NCBI GenBank assembly: GCA_011390065.1
Contig: JAABTD010000022.1
Span: 1-36,082, forward strand
Direction: 5' to 3'
DNA length: 36,082 nt
Origin: Desulfobacteraceae bacterium
GTDB taxonomy: Bacteria > Desulfobacterota > Desulfobacteria > Desulfobacterales > JAABSP01
The notes beneath the pieces were generated by a model that saw only the letters and a list, made by a program, of their open reading frames with translations, had not been told where the DNA came from and ran no database searches. Position numbers and translations under genes: made by a program. Positions 14,242 through 23,437 of this stretch are shown piece by piece. Each line of letters begins with the position of its first letter. Position 1 is the first letter of the stretch.

Positions 14242-14891
14242 AGGGACTGCTGATCACCATTGACGGACCGGCAGGCGCTGGCAAAACCACCGTAAGCCGA
14301 CAGGTGGCGGAGCGGCTCGGCTGCCGCTACATCGACACCGGGGCGCTCTACCGGGCCGTGGCCCTGGCCGCCCGGACGGCCGGAATCGAGCCGGAAAACG
14401 ACGCCGGCCTGACGCGCCTGTGCGAGGCGCTTCACCTCGACGTGGTTCGAACCGAAACCGGCATGCGTCTTTTGGCCAACGGCGAGGATGTGACCGACCG
14501 ACTCCGGACGCCGGAGATCACCCGGCTGGCCTCGGCCGTATCGGCCCGGCCGCCTGTGAGGCACTTTCTCCTGACCGTCCAGCGGACCCTGGGCTGCGGA
14601 AAACGCGTTGTCTTTGAAGGGCGGGACATGGGTACGGTGGTTTTTCCCGACGCCGACCGGAAATTCTTTCTGGAAGCCGACATCGACGCTCGGGCGCGCA
14701 GGCGGCATTCCGAATTGGCCGCCGATTCTGATCAGACCCTGGAGGCAGTCCGGGAGGCCATCCGCCAGCGGGACGACAACGACAGCGCCCGGGCCCTGGC
14801 CCCTCTGAAACCGGCTGAAGACGCTATCCGCATCGACACCACCTTCCTTGACATTGAAGGGGTGATCGCCGCCATCCTCGCACACTGCTAA
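14238..14891 (+). CDS. cmk: (d)CMP kinase
   Basis: 217 residues, normal for the family. It phosphorylates CMP and dCMP with ATP in pyrimidine nucleotide recycling. Walker A is G-P-A-G-A-G-K-T-T (about 10-18). Other signatures: RYIDTGALYRAVA (about 31-43), FEGRDMGTVVFPDADRKFFL (about 133-152), ARARRRH-type lid residues and RQRDDNDSARALAPLKPAEDA (near 175-195). The ATG overlaps the hisC stop codon. Upstream placement next to rpsA is the common arrangement in proteobacteria. Confidence 0.94.
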   Translation: MKGLLITIDGPAGAGKTTVSRQVAERLGCRYIDTGALYRAVALAARTAGIEPENDAGLTRLCEALHLDVVRTETGMRLLANGEDVTDRLRTPEITRLASAVSARPPVRHFLLTVQRTLGCGKRVVFEGRDMGTVVFPDADRKFFLEADIDARARRRHSELAADSDQTLEAVREAIRQRDDNDSARALAPLKPAEDAIRIDTTFLDIEGVIAAILAHC

Positions 14892-14956
14892 CGCCTCAAT
14901 TTCACTAAACTGATGCATCTTCTGCTTACCCTCATCAAAAAACCTCAAAAAAAAGA

Positions 14957-14984
14957 TTGATCTTTTCTCAGTGACTGTTATATT
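14957..14984 (+). promoter_or_regulatory. promoter for rpsA
   Basis: TTGATC (14957-14962), 16 bases, TATATT (14979-14984; five of six). Transcription would begin near 14991. An ATG at 14999 would then have almost no leader, so this promoter favours the ATG at 15056 as the rpsA start. Confidence 0.55.
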
Positions 14985-15055
14985 TACAAGGTTTATACAT
15001 GCCTTACGAATGTAAGCGCATAAAAAAAAAGGCTAAGGGGGAAATATTTTTATTT

Positions 15056-16948
15056 ATGGAAGACACCATTAAAACCGATGAAACCGAACATGCAGAAGAC
15101 AGAGAAGCAACAGACCTCGCGGTGGCGGAAGCAGACGCCGATGTTTCCATGAGCGAAGAGGCTTCGGAAGAACCTTCGGACGAGGCAAGGGAGCCTACTG
15201 CGGAAGAGGCCATGGAAGCGGCCCTGGCGGATGACGAGCCCGATGACGACATCCCGCCCGAGGAAGAAAGCATGGAAGCCCTCATGGACATGTATGAGGA
15301 GAGCTTCAAACGCTTTGGCGAAGGCGAGGTGACCATGGGGAAAATCATCTCCGTGGACAAGGATCACGTCCTGGTGGACATCGGCTACAAATCGGAAGGA
15401 CAGATCGACATCCACGAATTTCTGGATGAGTCGGGCAATGTCCAGGCCGAGGTAGGCGATGCCGTCGAGGTAATGGTCGAGTTCTGGGACGACGAAGAAG
15501 AGGTCGTTCTCCTCTCCAAGGAAAAAGCCGAAAAGATCAAGGTATGGGACGCCATCAAAAACGCTTATGACGAAGACGGCGCCGTCGAGGGCGTCATCAT
15601 GAACCGGGTCAAAGGCGGCTTCTCCGTAGACATCGGGGTCCAGGCGTTTCTGCCGGGCTCCCAGGCCGATCTGCGGCCCATCCGGAACCTCGACGACATG
15701 GTGGGCAAGAGCTTCGAGTTCAAAATTCTGAAGTTCAACCGGAAACGGAGCAACATCGTCCTGTCCCGCCGCGTGATCCTGGAAGCCGAGCGGGAAGCCA
15801 TGCGGGCCGCTACCCTGGCGTCCATCGAAGAAGGCAAGGTGGTGGAAGGCATCGTCAAGAACATCACCGAATACGGCGTGTTCGTGGACTTGGGCGGCGT
15901 GGATGGTCTGCTCCATATCACGGACATCTCCTGGGGTCGGGTCAAGCACCCCTCCGAGCTGTTCGCCATCGGCGATAAAATCACCGTCAAAATCCTTAGC
16001 CTCGACATCGAAAAGGAACGCGTCTCCCTGGGCATGAAGCAGCTCACCCAGGATCCCTGGACTACGGCGGCGGAAAAATACCCGGTGAAATCCCATATCC
16101 ACGGTCGGGTGGTCAGTCTCACCGATTACGGCGCCTTTGTGGAACTGGAAGAGGGGATCGAAGGCCTCATCCACGTTTCCGAGATGTCCTGGACCCGAAA
16201 AGTCCGCCATCCCTCCAAGATGGTTTCGGCAGGCGAACAGGTGGAAGCGGTGGTCCTGGACATCAAGCCCGATCAGCGGCGCATTTCCCTGGGCATGAAG
16301 CAGGTGGTCCCCAATCCGTGGGACGTCATCAGCGAAAAATACCCCGTGGGCACCACCATCGAGGGAAAGATCAAGAATATCACCGATTTCGGTCTGTTCA
16401 TCGGCATCGACGAAGGCATCGACGGGCTGGTCCACATCTCCGACATCTCCTGGACCAAGCGGATCAAGCACCCGTCGGAACTTTTCAAGAAGGGCGACGT
16501 GGTCCAGGCCATCGTTCTCGATATCGAAAAAGACAACGAGCGGTTCTCTCTGGGCATCAAACAGCTCCAACCCGATCCCTGGGAAACGGTGGAAGAACGC
16601 TATGACGTGGGTTCCGAGATCACCGGCACCGTGACCAACGTCACCGACTTCGGCGTCTTCGTGGAGCTGGAGGAGGGGATCGAAGGATTGGTTCACGTCT
16701 CCGAGATCAGCAAGGAGAAGATCAAGACGCCCATCGGCAAATTCAATGTCGGAGATGTGCTCACCGCCAAAGTGATGAACATCAACAGCGATGAACGGCG
16801 GATCGGCCTGTCCATCAAACGGCTTGAAGATGACGACGATCAGGCACTGCTCAGCGAATACGTAAACAAGATGGGGCCGGCCACGTCCACCTTCGGCGAG
16901 ATTCTGAGGGAAAACCTTCAGGAAAAGCTCGGCGAAGAGGAAAAATAA
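15056..16948 (+). CDS. rpsA: 30S ribosomal protein S1
   Basis: 630 residues from ATG 15056. S1 binds mRNA on the small subunit and helps initiation. A strongly acidic N-terminal extension (about 1-80) is followed by six S1 RNA-binding domains: about 85-155, 170-240, 255-330, 340-415, 425-500 and 510-590. The last four are most alike, each with a GxVxNxTxFGxFVxLxxGxxGLxHxSxxS core. A second start at 14999 would add 19 mostly basic residues and has AAGG seven bases upstream; 15056 is preferred because the predicted promoter ends too close to 14999, though its AGGGGG site is 14 bases away. The gene stands alone between that promoter and a terminator. Acidic extensions of this kind are seen in deltaproteobacterial S1; their role is unknown. 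Confidence 0.93.
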   Translation: MEDTIKTDETEHAEDREATDLAVAEADADVSMSEEASEEPSDEAREPTAEEAMEAALADDEPDDDIPPEEESMEALMDMYEESFKRFGEGEVTMGKIISVDKDHVLVDIGYKSEGQIDIHEFLDESGNVQAEVGDAVEVMVEFWDDEEEVVLLSKEKAEKIKVWDAIKNAYDEDGAVEGVIMNRVKGGFSVDIGVQAFLPGSQADLRPIRNLDDMVGKSFEFKILKFNRKRSNIVLSRRVILEAEREAMRAATLASIEEGKVVEGIVKNITEYGVFVDLGGVDGLLHITDISWGRVKHPSELFAIGDKITVKILSLDIEKERVSLGMKQLTQDPWTTAAEKYPVKSHIHGRVVSLTDYGAFVELEEGIEGLIHVSEMSWTRKVRHPSKMVSAGEQVEAVVLDIKPDQRRISLGMKQVVPNPWDVISEKYPVGTTIEGKIKNITDFGLFIGIDEGIDGLVHISDISWTKRIKHPSELFKKGDVVQAIVLDIEKDNERFSLGIKQLQPDPWETVEERYDVGSEITGTVTNVTDFGVFVELEEGIEGLVHVSEISKEKIKTPIGKFNVGDVLTAKVMNINSDERRIGLSIKRLEDDDDQALLSEYVNKMGPATSTFGEILRENLQEKLGEEEK

Positions 16949-16967
16949 TCCGAGCCTGACAGTCAGA

Positions 16968-16993
16968 GGGCGGCCGATCGGGCCGCCCTTTTT
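16968..16993 (+). terminator. rho-independent terminator of rpsA
   Basis: GGGCGGCC (16968-16975) pairs perfectly with GGCCGCCC (16981-16988) around a five-base loop, followed by TTTTT (16989-16993). It sits 19 bases after the rpsA stop and three bases before the end of the convergent YciO-like gene. Confidence 0.9.
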
Positions 16994-16995
16994 GT

Positions 16996-17604
16996 TTATT
17001 CGAAAATGTCCACATCGCCGCGACCTTCCCGGATCACCTCTGGAACGTCGTCGGTCAGATCGATGACGCTGGAGGGATCCCCGGGCACGGGGCCGCCGTC
17101 GATGACAATGTCGATCCGGTTGCCGAAATGGTCCTGGATAAACGAGGGGTCCTCGAAAACCGCGCCATCCGGGGCCGTGGCGCTGGTGGAGAGGATGGGG
17201 TTGCCCAGGGTCTTGACCATCGCCTGGCAAATGGCGTGATCCGGCACCCGGATGCCGGCGGTCTTCCGGTTGGTCAGCATCATTTTGGGCACCTGCTTGG
17301 ACCCGTTAAGGACAAAGGTGTAGGGCCCCGGCAAAAGCCGTTTCATGGTCTTGTAGGCGTAATTGGAAACCTTGGCGTAATCGGCGATGTTTTTCAGGTC
17401 CGAACAGATAAAGCTGAAGGGCTTTTTCTTGTCCCGGTTCTTGAGCTGATAGACCCGCTGAATCGCCTTTTTGTTCATGATATCGCATCCGATGCCGTAA
17501 TGGGTATCGGTGGGGTAGGCGATGACGCCGCCATCCCGGAGGATGTCCACCACCTGGTCGATGAGTCGTTGCTGGGGATTTTCCGGATTGATGTGGATGA
17601 GCAT
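16996..17604 (-). CDS. Sua5/YciO/YrdC family protein (L-threonylcarbamoyladenylate synthase-like)
   Basis: 202 residues. The family makes threonylcarbamoyl-AMP from threonine, bicarbonate and ATP for the t6A37 modification of tRNA. Typical segments are GGVIAYPTDTHYGIGCD (about 25-41), KNRDKKKPFSFIC, LLPGPYTFVL, AGIRVPDH (about 118-125), and PSSVIDLTDD near the end. The usual TSAN stretch is STSATAPDG, and there is no C-terminal Sua5 domain. Both traits point to the YciO branch, whose activity is less certain than TsaC. It faces rpsA and has its own promoter (17662-17689). Confidence 0.86.
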   Translation of the reverse strand: MLIHINPENPQQRLIDQVVDILRDGGVIAYPTDTHYGIGCDIMNKKAIQRVYQLKNRDKKKPFSFICSDLKNIADYAKVSNYAYKTMKRLLPGPYTFVLNGSKQVPKMMLTNRKTAGIRVPDHAICQAMVKTLGNPILSTSATAPDGAVFEDPSFIQDHFGNRIDIVIDGGPVPGDPSSVIDLTDDVPEVIREGRGDVDIFE

Positions 17605-17661
17605 GTTCTCCGTCGCTTTCCGATGGCAGATGTACGCAGGGTTCCGCGCTTTGCTATGCCT

Positions 17662-17689
17662 TTTATCGCTGAATCCATGCCCCTGTCAA
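17662..17689 (-). promoter_or_regulatory. promoter for the YciO-like gene
   Basis: On the minus strand TTGACA (17684-17689), 16 bases, GATAAA (17662-17667). Perfect -35, four of six in the -10, and a leader of about 50 bases to ATG 17604. Confidence 0.5.
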
Positions 17690-17749
17690 GTCGCGCCATC
17701 AAGCCTGTTGGCCCCGGCCCCTTAGAATCAGACGTTTCGAAAAACCGAT

Positions 17750-17769
17750 CCATACCCAACCATACCCAA
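17750..17769 (+). repeat. tandem 10-base repeat before guaB
   Basis: CCATACCCAA occurs twice head to tail (17750-17759 and 17760-17769), directly before the TGGAGG ribosome site of guaB (ATG 17784). It could be an operator half-site pair or a chance duplication. No clear -35/-10 pair for guaB was found. Confidence 0.75.
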
Positions 17770-17783
17770 ATGGAGGCAATCTT

Positions 17784-19247
17784 ATGAACCCATCCATGCC
17801 CGAGGAAGCGTATTCATTCGACGACGTTCTCCTGATGCCGAACTATTCCGACGTCCTGCCCAAGGATGTGGCGACCACCACCCGGTTGACCCGGAATCTC
17901 GCTCTGAACATCCCCATCGTCAGCGCCGCCATGGATACCGTCACCGAAGCGCTGGCGGCCATCAGCATGGCCCGGGCCGGCGGCATCGGCTTTATCCACC
18001 GGAATCTGAGCATCGAGCAACAGGCCATGGAAGTCGATCAGGTCAAGAAGTCGGAAAGCGGCATGATCATCGACCCGGTGACCATCCGTCCGGATCACAC
18101 CATCGGCGAGGTCCAGAAACTGATGGAAAAATACCGGATCTCCGGTCTTCCCGTCGTGGAGGAAGGCGGCCTGGTGGGCATTGTCACCAACCGGGACCTC
18201 CGCTTTGAAACCGACCTGGAAAAAAAAGTTTCCGAAGTGATGACCCACAAACGTCTTATCACCGTCCCCGAGGGCATCACCTTGGAAGAATCGAAGAAAA
18301 AACTCCATGAACACCGCATCGAAAAGCTTCTGGTGGTGGACCAAAATGGCCGGCTGGCGGGAATGATCACCATTAAGGATATTGAAAAGATCAAAAAATA
18401 TCCCAATGCCTGCAAGGACAGCCGGGGCCGACTCCGGACCGGGGCCGCCGTTGGGGTGGGAGAGGATATGATGGAGCGGGCCGACGCCCTCTTGAATGCC
18501 GAGGCCGACGTCATTCTCATCGACACGTCCCATGGCCATTCCCGAAACGTCATCGATGCGGTCAAACGGCTCAAGGCGAATTTCAAGGACATCGAACTGA
18601 TCGCCGGCAATGTGGGCACCGCCGAAGGCGCTAGAGATCTCATCGAAGCCGGGGCCGACGGGGTTAAAATCGGCATCGGGCCCGGTTCCATTTGCACCAC
18701 CCGAATCGTGGCCGGCATCGGCATCCCGCAAGTCACCGCCATCGCCAATTGCCGGAAGGTGTCCGATGAGACCGGTGTGCCGCTCATCGCCGACGGCGGC
18801 ATCAAGTTCTCCGGCGACATCACCAAAGCCATCGCCGCCGGGGCGCACACGGTGATGATCGGCGGACTTTTCGCCGGCACCGAGGAAAGTCCGGGTGAGA
18901 CCATCTTCTTCCAGGGCCGCAGTTATAAAGTGTACCGCGGCATGGGCTCCCTGGAGGCCATGCAGAAGGGGAGCAAGGATCGGTACTACCAGGGTGACGA
19001 GTCCGAGGCCGACAAACTGGTTCCCGAGGGCATCGTGGGCCGGGTCCCCTATCGCGGCCCGCTTCTGGACAGCGTCCACCAGCTCGTGGGCGGCCTCAAA
19101 GCCGGCATGGGCTATGTGGGTTGTCGCACCATCGAGGAATTGCGCGAAAAAGCCCGATTCATCAAAATCAGCGCCGCCGGCATGCGGGAAAGTCATGTGC
19201 ATGATGTGATTATCACCAAAGAAGCGCCCAACTACCGGCTGGATTGA
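17784..19247 (+). CDS. guaB: IMP dehydrogenase
   Basis: 487 residues, normal length. It oxidises IMP to XMP with NAD+, the committed step of GMP synthesis. The TIM barrel is interrupted by a pair of CBS domains (about 94-210: [20 protein letters not shown] and [16 protein letters not shown]). The catalytic loop [11 protein letters not shown] carries C304. The flap and mononucleotide motifs [10 protein letters not shown] and GRVPYRGPL are intact, as is the N-terminal SFDDVLL start. A TGGAGG site precedes the ATG. dnaE begins 22 bases downstream, so guaB, dnaE and coaE probably form one operon. Confidence 0.96.
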   Translation: MNPSMPEEAYSFDDVLLMPNYSDVLPKDVATTTRLTRNLALNIPIVSAAMDTVTEALAAISMARAGGIGFIHRNLSIEQQAMEVDQVKKSESGMIIDPVTIRPDHTIGEVQKLMEKYRISGLPVVEEGGLVGIVTNRDLRFETDLEKKVSEVMTHKRLITVPEGITLEESKKKLHEHRIEKLLVVDQNGRLAGMITIKDIEKIKKYPNACKDSRGRLRTGAAVGVGEDMMERADALLNAEADVILIDTSHGHSRNVIDAVKRLKANFKDIELIAGNVGTAEGARDLIEAGADGVKIGIGPGSICTTRIVAGIGIPQVTAIANCRKVSDETGVPLIADGGIKFSGDITKAIAAGAHTVMIGGLFAGTEESPGETIFFQGRSYKVYRGMGSLEAMQKGSKDRYYQGDESEADKLVPEGIVGRVPYRGPLLDSVHQLVGGLKAGMGYVGCRTIEELREKARFIKISAAGMRESHVHDVIITKEAPNYRLD

Positions 19248-19269
19248 TTTTCAGCGCAAGGGAGGCCCC

Positions 19270-22200
19270 ATGTCCCAACCCCGCACCGATTTTGTCCACC
19301 TCCACGTCCATACCCAGTACAGCCTTCTGGACGGGGCCATCCGCCTCGATCCCCTGATCCAACGGGCCCAGGAGTTCGGCATGACGGCCGTCGCCATGAC
19401 CGACCACGGCACCATGTTCGGCGCCGTGGAGTTCTACGAAAAGGCCACCAAGGCCGGGCTTAAACCCATTATCGGATGCGAGTGCTATCTTGCCCCCAGA
19501 AAACTCACGGACAAAACCTCGGCCGACGCCAAAGGCCTTTCCCACCTGGTGCTGCTGGCGGAAAATCAGGAGGGCTACCGGAACCTCTGCGCCTTGGCGT
19601 CTCTGGCCCAGCTCAAGGGGTTCTATTACAAACCCCGGATCGACAAAGAGGTTCTCAAGGCCCACAGCAAGGGTCTCATCGGGCTTTCCGCCTGCCTTCA
19701 GGGCGAAATCCCCAAGCTGCTCAAGCACGGCAGGACCCACGAGGCCGATGATGCGGCCCGCTTCTATCTGGAGACCTTCGGTGAAAACAATTTTTTCCTG
19801 GAGGTCCAGAACAACGGCTTGGAAGAACAGGAAATCGTCAACGCTCAGTTGCTGGAGATGAGCCGGCGCCTGTCCATCCCCCTGGTCGCCACCAACGACT
19901 GCCACTACCTTGACAAAGAAGACGTTCGGGCTCACGAGGTGCTGCTGTGCATCCAGACCGGCAAGACGGTCAAGGACGCCGACCGGTTCCAGTTCAACAC
20001 CGACCAGCTCTACTTCAAGCCGCCCCAGGTGATGGAAACGGATTTCACCGACTTTCCCGGCGCCCTGGAAAATACCGGAAAGGTTGCTGAGCGCTGCCAC
20101 ATCGAATTCGACTTCAACACCTACCATTTTCCTCAGTTCGACGCCGAGCAGAGCGCAGACATCCTTTTCGACGAGAAGGTCCGGGAAGGATACGGACGGG
20201 TCATGGAGAAAGTCCGGTCCCGCCATCCGGGGCTGGATGAAACGGTCTATGACAAGCGGCTGGACTACGAGATGTCCGTCATCAAGGATATGGGGTTTCC
20301 GGGATACTTTCTCATCGTGGCGGATTTCATCGCCTACGCCAAGGAAAACGACATCCCCGTGGGCCCCGGACGGGGATCGGCTGCCGGCAGCCTGGTGGCC
20401 TATTCCCTGGGGATCACCGATTTGGATCCCATCGAACACGGTCTGATCTTCGAAAGATTTCTGAATCCGGCCCGAATCTCCATGCCGGATATCGACGTGG
20501 ATTTCTGCATCAACGGCCGGGAGCAGGTCTTCAAATACGTCGTAGAACGATACGGCGGGGGTGATTATGTAGCCCAGATTATCACCTTCGGAAAACTCAA
20601 GAGCCGGGCGGTGATCCGGGACGTGGGCCGGGCTTTGGACATCCCCCTCAAAGAGGTGGACATCATCGCCAAGATGGTGCCGGACGTCATCAACATCAAG
20701 TTGGACGACGCCCTGAAACAGGAGCCCAAGCTGCGGGAGATGGCGGAAAGCCGGGAGGACGTGGCCGAGTTGATCCGCATCGCCCGGACCCTGGAGGGAC
20801 TGCCCCGCCATGCCTCCACTCACGCCGCCGGGGTGGTTATCGGGGACCGGCCTCTGGTGGAGTATCTGCCGTTATACCGGGGGAAAAAAGACGAAGTCGT
20901 CACCCAGCTCGACATGAAGCGGGTGGAGCAGATCGGCCTGGTCAAGTTCGACTTTCTGGGACTGCGGAACTTGACGGTGATCCAGAATACCCTTCGGTTG
21001 ATCGAAGAAGGCGGCAAGACCCCGCCTGACCTGTCGGACCTGAATATGGATGATGCGGACACCTACCGGCTGCTCTGCGCCGGCGACACCACGGGCGTCT
21101 TCCAGCTGGAAAGCTCCGGCATGAAGGACCTCCTGACCCGGCTGAAGCCGGCCTGCTTCGACGACGTCATCGCCCTGGTGGCCCTCTATCGCCCCGGCCC
21201 CCTGGACAGCGGCATGGTGGAGGACTTCGTGGAGCGGAAGCACGGCCGGAAAAAGGTGGCGTACCTGACGCCCGAGCTGGAACCGATTCTTAAAGAGACC
21301 TATGGCGTCATCGTTTACCAGGAACAGGTCATGAAGATCGCCGGCGAGCTGGCCAGCTACTCCATGGCCGAAGCCGACGGATTGCGCAAGGCCATGGGCA
21401 AAAAAATCGTCGCCATCATGGCCGAACACCGGGAGCGCTTCGTCAAAGGAGCCGTTGAAAACAGCATCCCCGAAAAAACAGCCGTCCAGATCTTCGATCT
21501 CATGGAAAAATTCGGCGGCTACGGTTTCAACAAGTCCCACAGCGCAGCTTACGCTCTCATCGCCTACCAGACCGCCTATCTCAAGGCCCATTTCCCGGTG
21601 GCGTTCATGGCCTCGCTGCTCACCAGCGAAATGCACGCCATCGACGGCGTGGTCAAGTTCATCGCCGAATGCCGGAGCCACAACATTTCGGTGCTGCCGC
21701 CGGACGTCAACGAAAGCGTCACCGCCTTCACTGTGGCGGAGGACCAGATCCGCTTCGGCCTGGCGGCGGTCAAAAACGTGGGCGAAGGCGCCATCGAGGC
21801 CATCATCGCGGCCAGGGGAGATCAGCCCTTCACCTCCATCTTCGACTTTTGCGAACGGGTGGACCTCCGAAAGGTCAACAAACGGGTGCTGGAGAGTTTG
21901 ATCCGATGCGGAGCCTTCGACGCCACCCAGGCCCGCCGGGCCCAGATGATCGCCGTCATGGAAGAGGCCCTCGATTACGGGCAGCGGGCTCAGAAGGAGC
22001 GTTCCGATCCCCAGATGGGACTGTTCGACATGACCGAGACGGCCCAGCCCCTCAACCCCCCTACGCTTCCTCGACTGGAAGAATACGAGGATCATGAGCT
22101 TCTGGCCATGGAGAAGGAATCCCTTGGTTTCTACATCACCGGGCACCCCCTGAAAAAATACGAAACGATCCTCAATCGGTTCTGCGACGCCGACACCCTC

Positions 22201-22815
22201 TCTCTAAAGGAAAAGACCGACGGGTCGGCGGTCCGCATCGGGGCCGTTATCACCGCCGTCAAAACCATCCGGACCAAGCGGGGCGACCCCATGGCCTTCG
22301 TCACCCTGGAAGATATGCGGGGTACGATTGAAATAACTGTATTTTCTGAACTTTACGAAGCCGTTGCCGACCTTCTGGGGGAGGAACAGCCCGTGATGGT
22401 GGAAGGTCAGCTCCAGCGGGATGAGAGTTCGGTCAAACTTCTGGCGGATAAAATCATCCCCATCGAAAAAGCCGAAGAGACCTGGACCCAGCAGGTGACC
22501 ATCCAGCTGGACATGACTCGGACCGACCGGGACAAACTGGAAAAGCTGCTGGAGATCCTTAAACGTCACCCCGGTTCCAGCCCCGCCGTCATCGGCCTCT
22601 TCAACCCCGGCGTGAGCAAGACCCGCATCGCCGTAGCTGAGGATATTCGACTCGCCGCAGGCCCGCCTCTCCGCGAAGCGGTGCGGGGCCTGGTGGGCTA
22701 CGATGCCGTGGAGATCGAGAGCAAGCCGCCGCAAATGGCCGCAAACGGAAATGGACAGTGGCGCAAAGGCGCAAAGGGACAACTGCGCAGAGGGGCCGGA
22801 AAGGAGGCCCCATGA
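19270..22815 (+). CDS. dnaE: DNA polymerase III, alpha subunit
   Basis: 1181 residues, the DnaE1 size. The replicative polymerase. Order: N-terminal PHP domain (HLHVHTQYSLLDG, about 9-21; MTDHGTMFGAVEFY), polymerase core with catalytic D409 and D411 in PDIDVDFC and D561 in VKFDFLGLR, the GPGRGSAAGSLVAYSLGI and HASTHAAGVVI motifs, helix-hairpin-helix region (about 860), and a C-terminal OB fold (about 985-1060). The beta-clamp-binding motif is probably QMGLFD near residue 917. The extreme C-terminus is low in complexity (GNGQWRKGAKGQLRRGAG). The stop codon overlaps the coaE start (ATGA). Confidence 0.97.
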   Translation: MSQPRTDFVHLHVHTQYSLLDGAIRLDPLIQRAQEFGMTAVAMTDHGTMFGAVEFYEKATKAGLKPIIGCECYLAPRKLTDKTSADAKGLSHLVLLAENQEGYRNLCALASLAQLKGFYYKPRIDKEVLKAHSKGLIGLSACLQGEIPKLLKHGRTHEADDAARFYLETFGENNFFLEVQNNGLEEQEIVNAQLLEMSRRLSIPLVATNDCHYLDKEDVRAHEVLLCIQTGKTVKDADRFQFNTDQLYFKPPQVMETDFTDFPGALENTGKVAERCHIEFDFNTYHFPQFDAEQSADILFDEKVREGYGRVMEKVRSRHPGLDETVYDKRLDYEMSVIKDMGFPGYFLIVADFIAYAKENDIPVGPGRGSAAGSLVAYSLGITDLDPIEHGLIFERFLNPARISMPDIDVDFCINGREQVFKYVVERYGGGDYVAQIITFGKLKSRAVIRDVGRALDIPLKEVDIIAKMVPDVINIKLDDALKQEPKLREMAESREDVAELIRIARTLEGLPRHASTHAAGVVIGDRPLVEYLPLYRGKKDEVVTQLDMKRVEQIGLVKFDFLGLRNLTVIQNTLRLIEEGGKTPPDLSDLNMDDADTYRLLCAGDTTGVFQLESSGMKDLLTRLKPACFDDVIALVALYRPGPLDSGMVEDFVERKHGRKKVAYLTPELEPILKETYGVIVYQEQVMKIAGELASYSMAEADGLRKAMGKKIVAIMAEHRERFVKGAVENSIPEKTAVQIFDLMEKFGGYGFNKSHSAAYALIAYQTAYLKAHFPVAFMASLLTSEMHAIDGVVKFIAECRSHNISVLPPDVNESVTAFTVAEDQIRFGLAAVKNVGEGAIEAIIAARGDQPFTSIFDFCERVDLRKVNKRVLESLIRCGAFDATQARRAQMIAVMEEALDYGQRAQKERSDPQMGLFDMTETAQPLNPPTLPRLEEYEDHELLAMEKESLGFYITGHPLKKYETILNRFCDADTLSLKEKTDGSAVRIGAVITAVKTIRTKRGDPMAFVTLEDMRGTIEITVFSELYEAVADLLGEEQPVMVEGQLQRDESSVKLLADKIIPIEKAEETWTQQVTIQLDMTRTDRDKLEKLLEILKRHPGSSPAVIGLFNPGVSKTRIAVAEDIRLAAGPPLREAVRGLVGYDAVEIESKPPQMAANGNGQWRKGAKGQLRRGAGKEAP

Positions 22816-23414
22816 TTACAGCCGGGCTGACGGGGGGGATCGCCACAGGGAAATCGACCGTCTCCGGATTTCTGGCCGAGGCCGGGGCGGCCGTTGTGGA
22901 CGCCGACAAGATCGCCCGGGAAGTCGTCAAGCAGCAAAAACCCGCCTGGCGAGCGGTGGTGGATCACTTCGGAGAGGAGATCCTGGCGCCCGACGGCGAG
23001 ATCGACCGGCAGCGGTTGGGCGATATCATCTTTCGATCTCCCGAGGAAAAAGAAACCCTCAACCGGATCATCCACCCCTATGTATTCCAGGAGATGACGG
23101 CGGCTGAATCGGCCATCAGAAAAAAACGTCCCGATGCCGTGATCATCCTCGACGTCCCCCTGCTCTTTGAAGTGGGCATGGACGCAAGGCTGGCGGAAGT
23201 CATCCTGGTGTACGCGCCGGAACGACGCCAGATTGAGCGTCTCATGGCCAGAAACGCCCTGGCCCAAGAAAACGCCCTGGCCCGAGTCCGATCTCAGATG
23301 AACATCGAGGAAAAAAGAGACCGCGCCACGGTCGTTATCGACAACAGCTACGATCTGGAAAGAACCCGGAAGCGGACCCTGGAAGTCTATCGGTATCTGA
23401 AAAATAAATCCTAG
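22812..23414 (+). CDS. coaE: dephospho-CoA kinase
   Basis: 200 residues, normal size. It performs the last step of coenzyme A synthesis, phosphorylating the 3' hydroxyl of dephospho-CoA. The P-loop GLTGGIATGKST lies at about 5-16, DADKIAREVV at about 32-41, the IIHPYVF stretch near 92, DVPLLFE near 115-121, and the LID arginines in ERRQIERLMARN. ATG 22812 overlaps the dnaE stop codon and is preceded by GGAGG, so translation is coupled. Confidence 0.94.
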   Translation: MITAGLTGGIATGKSTVSGFLAEAGAAVVDADKIAREVVKQQKPAWRAVVDHFGEEILAPDGEIDRQRLGDIIFRSPEEKETLNRIIHPYVFQEMTAAESAIRKKRPDAVIILDVPLLFEVGMDARLAEVILVYAPERRQIERLMARNALAQENALARVRSQMNIEEKRDRATVVIDNSYDLERTRKRTLEVYRYLKNKS

Positions 23415-23437
23415 GTGCGAAAAACTTTCCGCTCCTA
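23412..23437. repeat. imperfect hairpin between convergent coaE and RNase genes
   Basis: The arms 23412-23423 and 23426-23437 pair at 10 of 12 positions around a two-base loop. It covers both stop codons and probably serves the convergent gene ends. Its sequence (TAGGTGCGAAAA/CTTTCCGCTCCTA) resembles a diverged copy of the perfect hairpin at 32724-32750, so the two may belong to one dispersed intergenic repeat family. Confidence 0.6.

Noticed and set aside
15050-17230. 726-codon minus-strand open frame opposite rpsA
   Set aside because: Shadow of a GC-rich, repetitive S1 gene; it also runs through the terminator and into another frame of the YciO-like gene.
19213-20823. 536-codon minus-strand open frame opposite dnaE
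   Set aside because: No recognisable domain, and dnaE on the plus strand is unambiguous.
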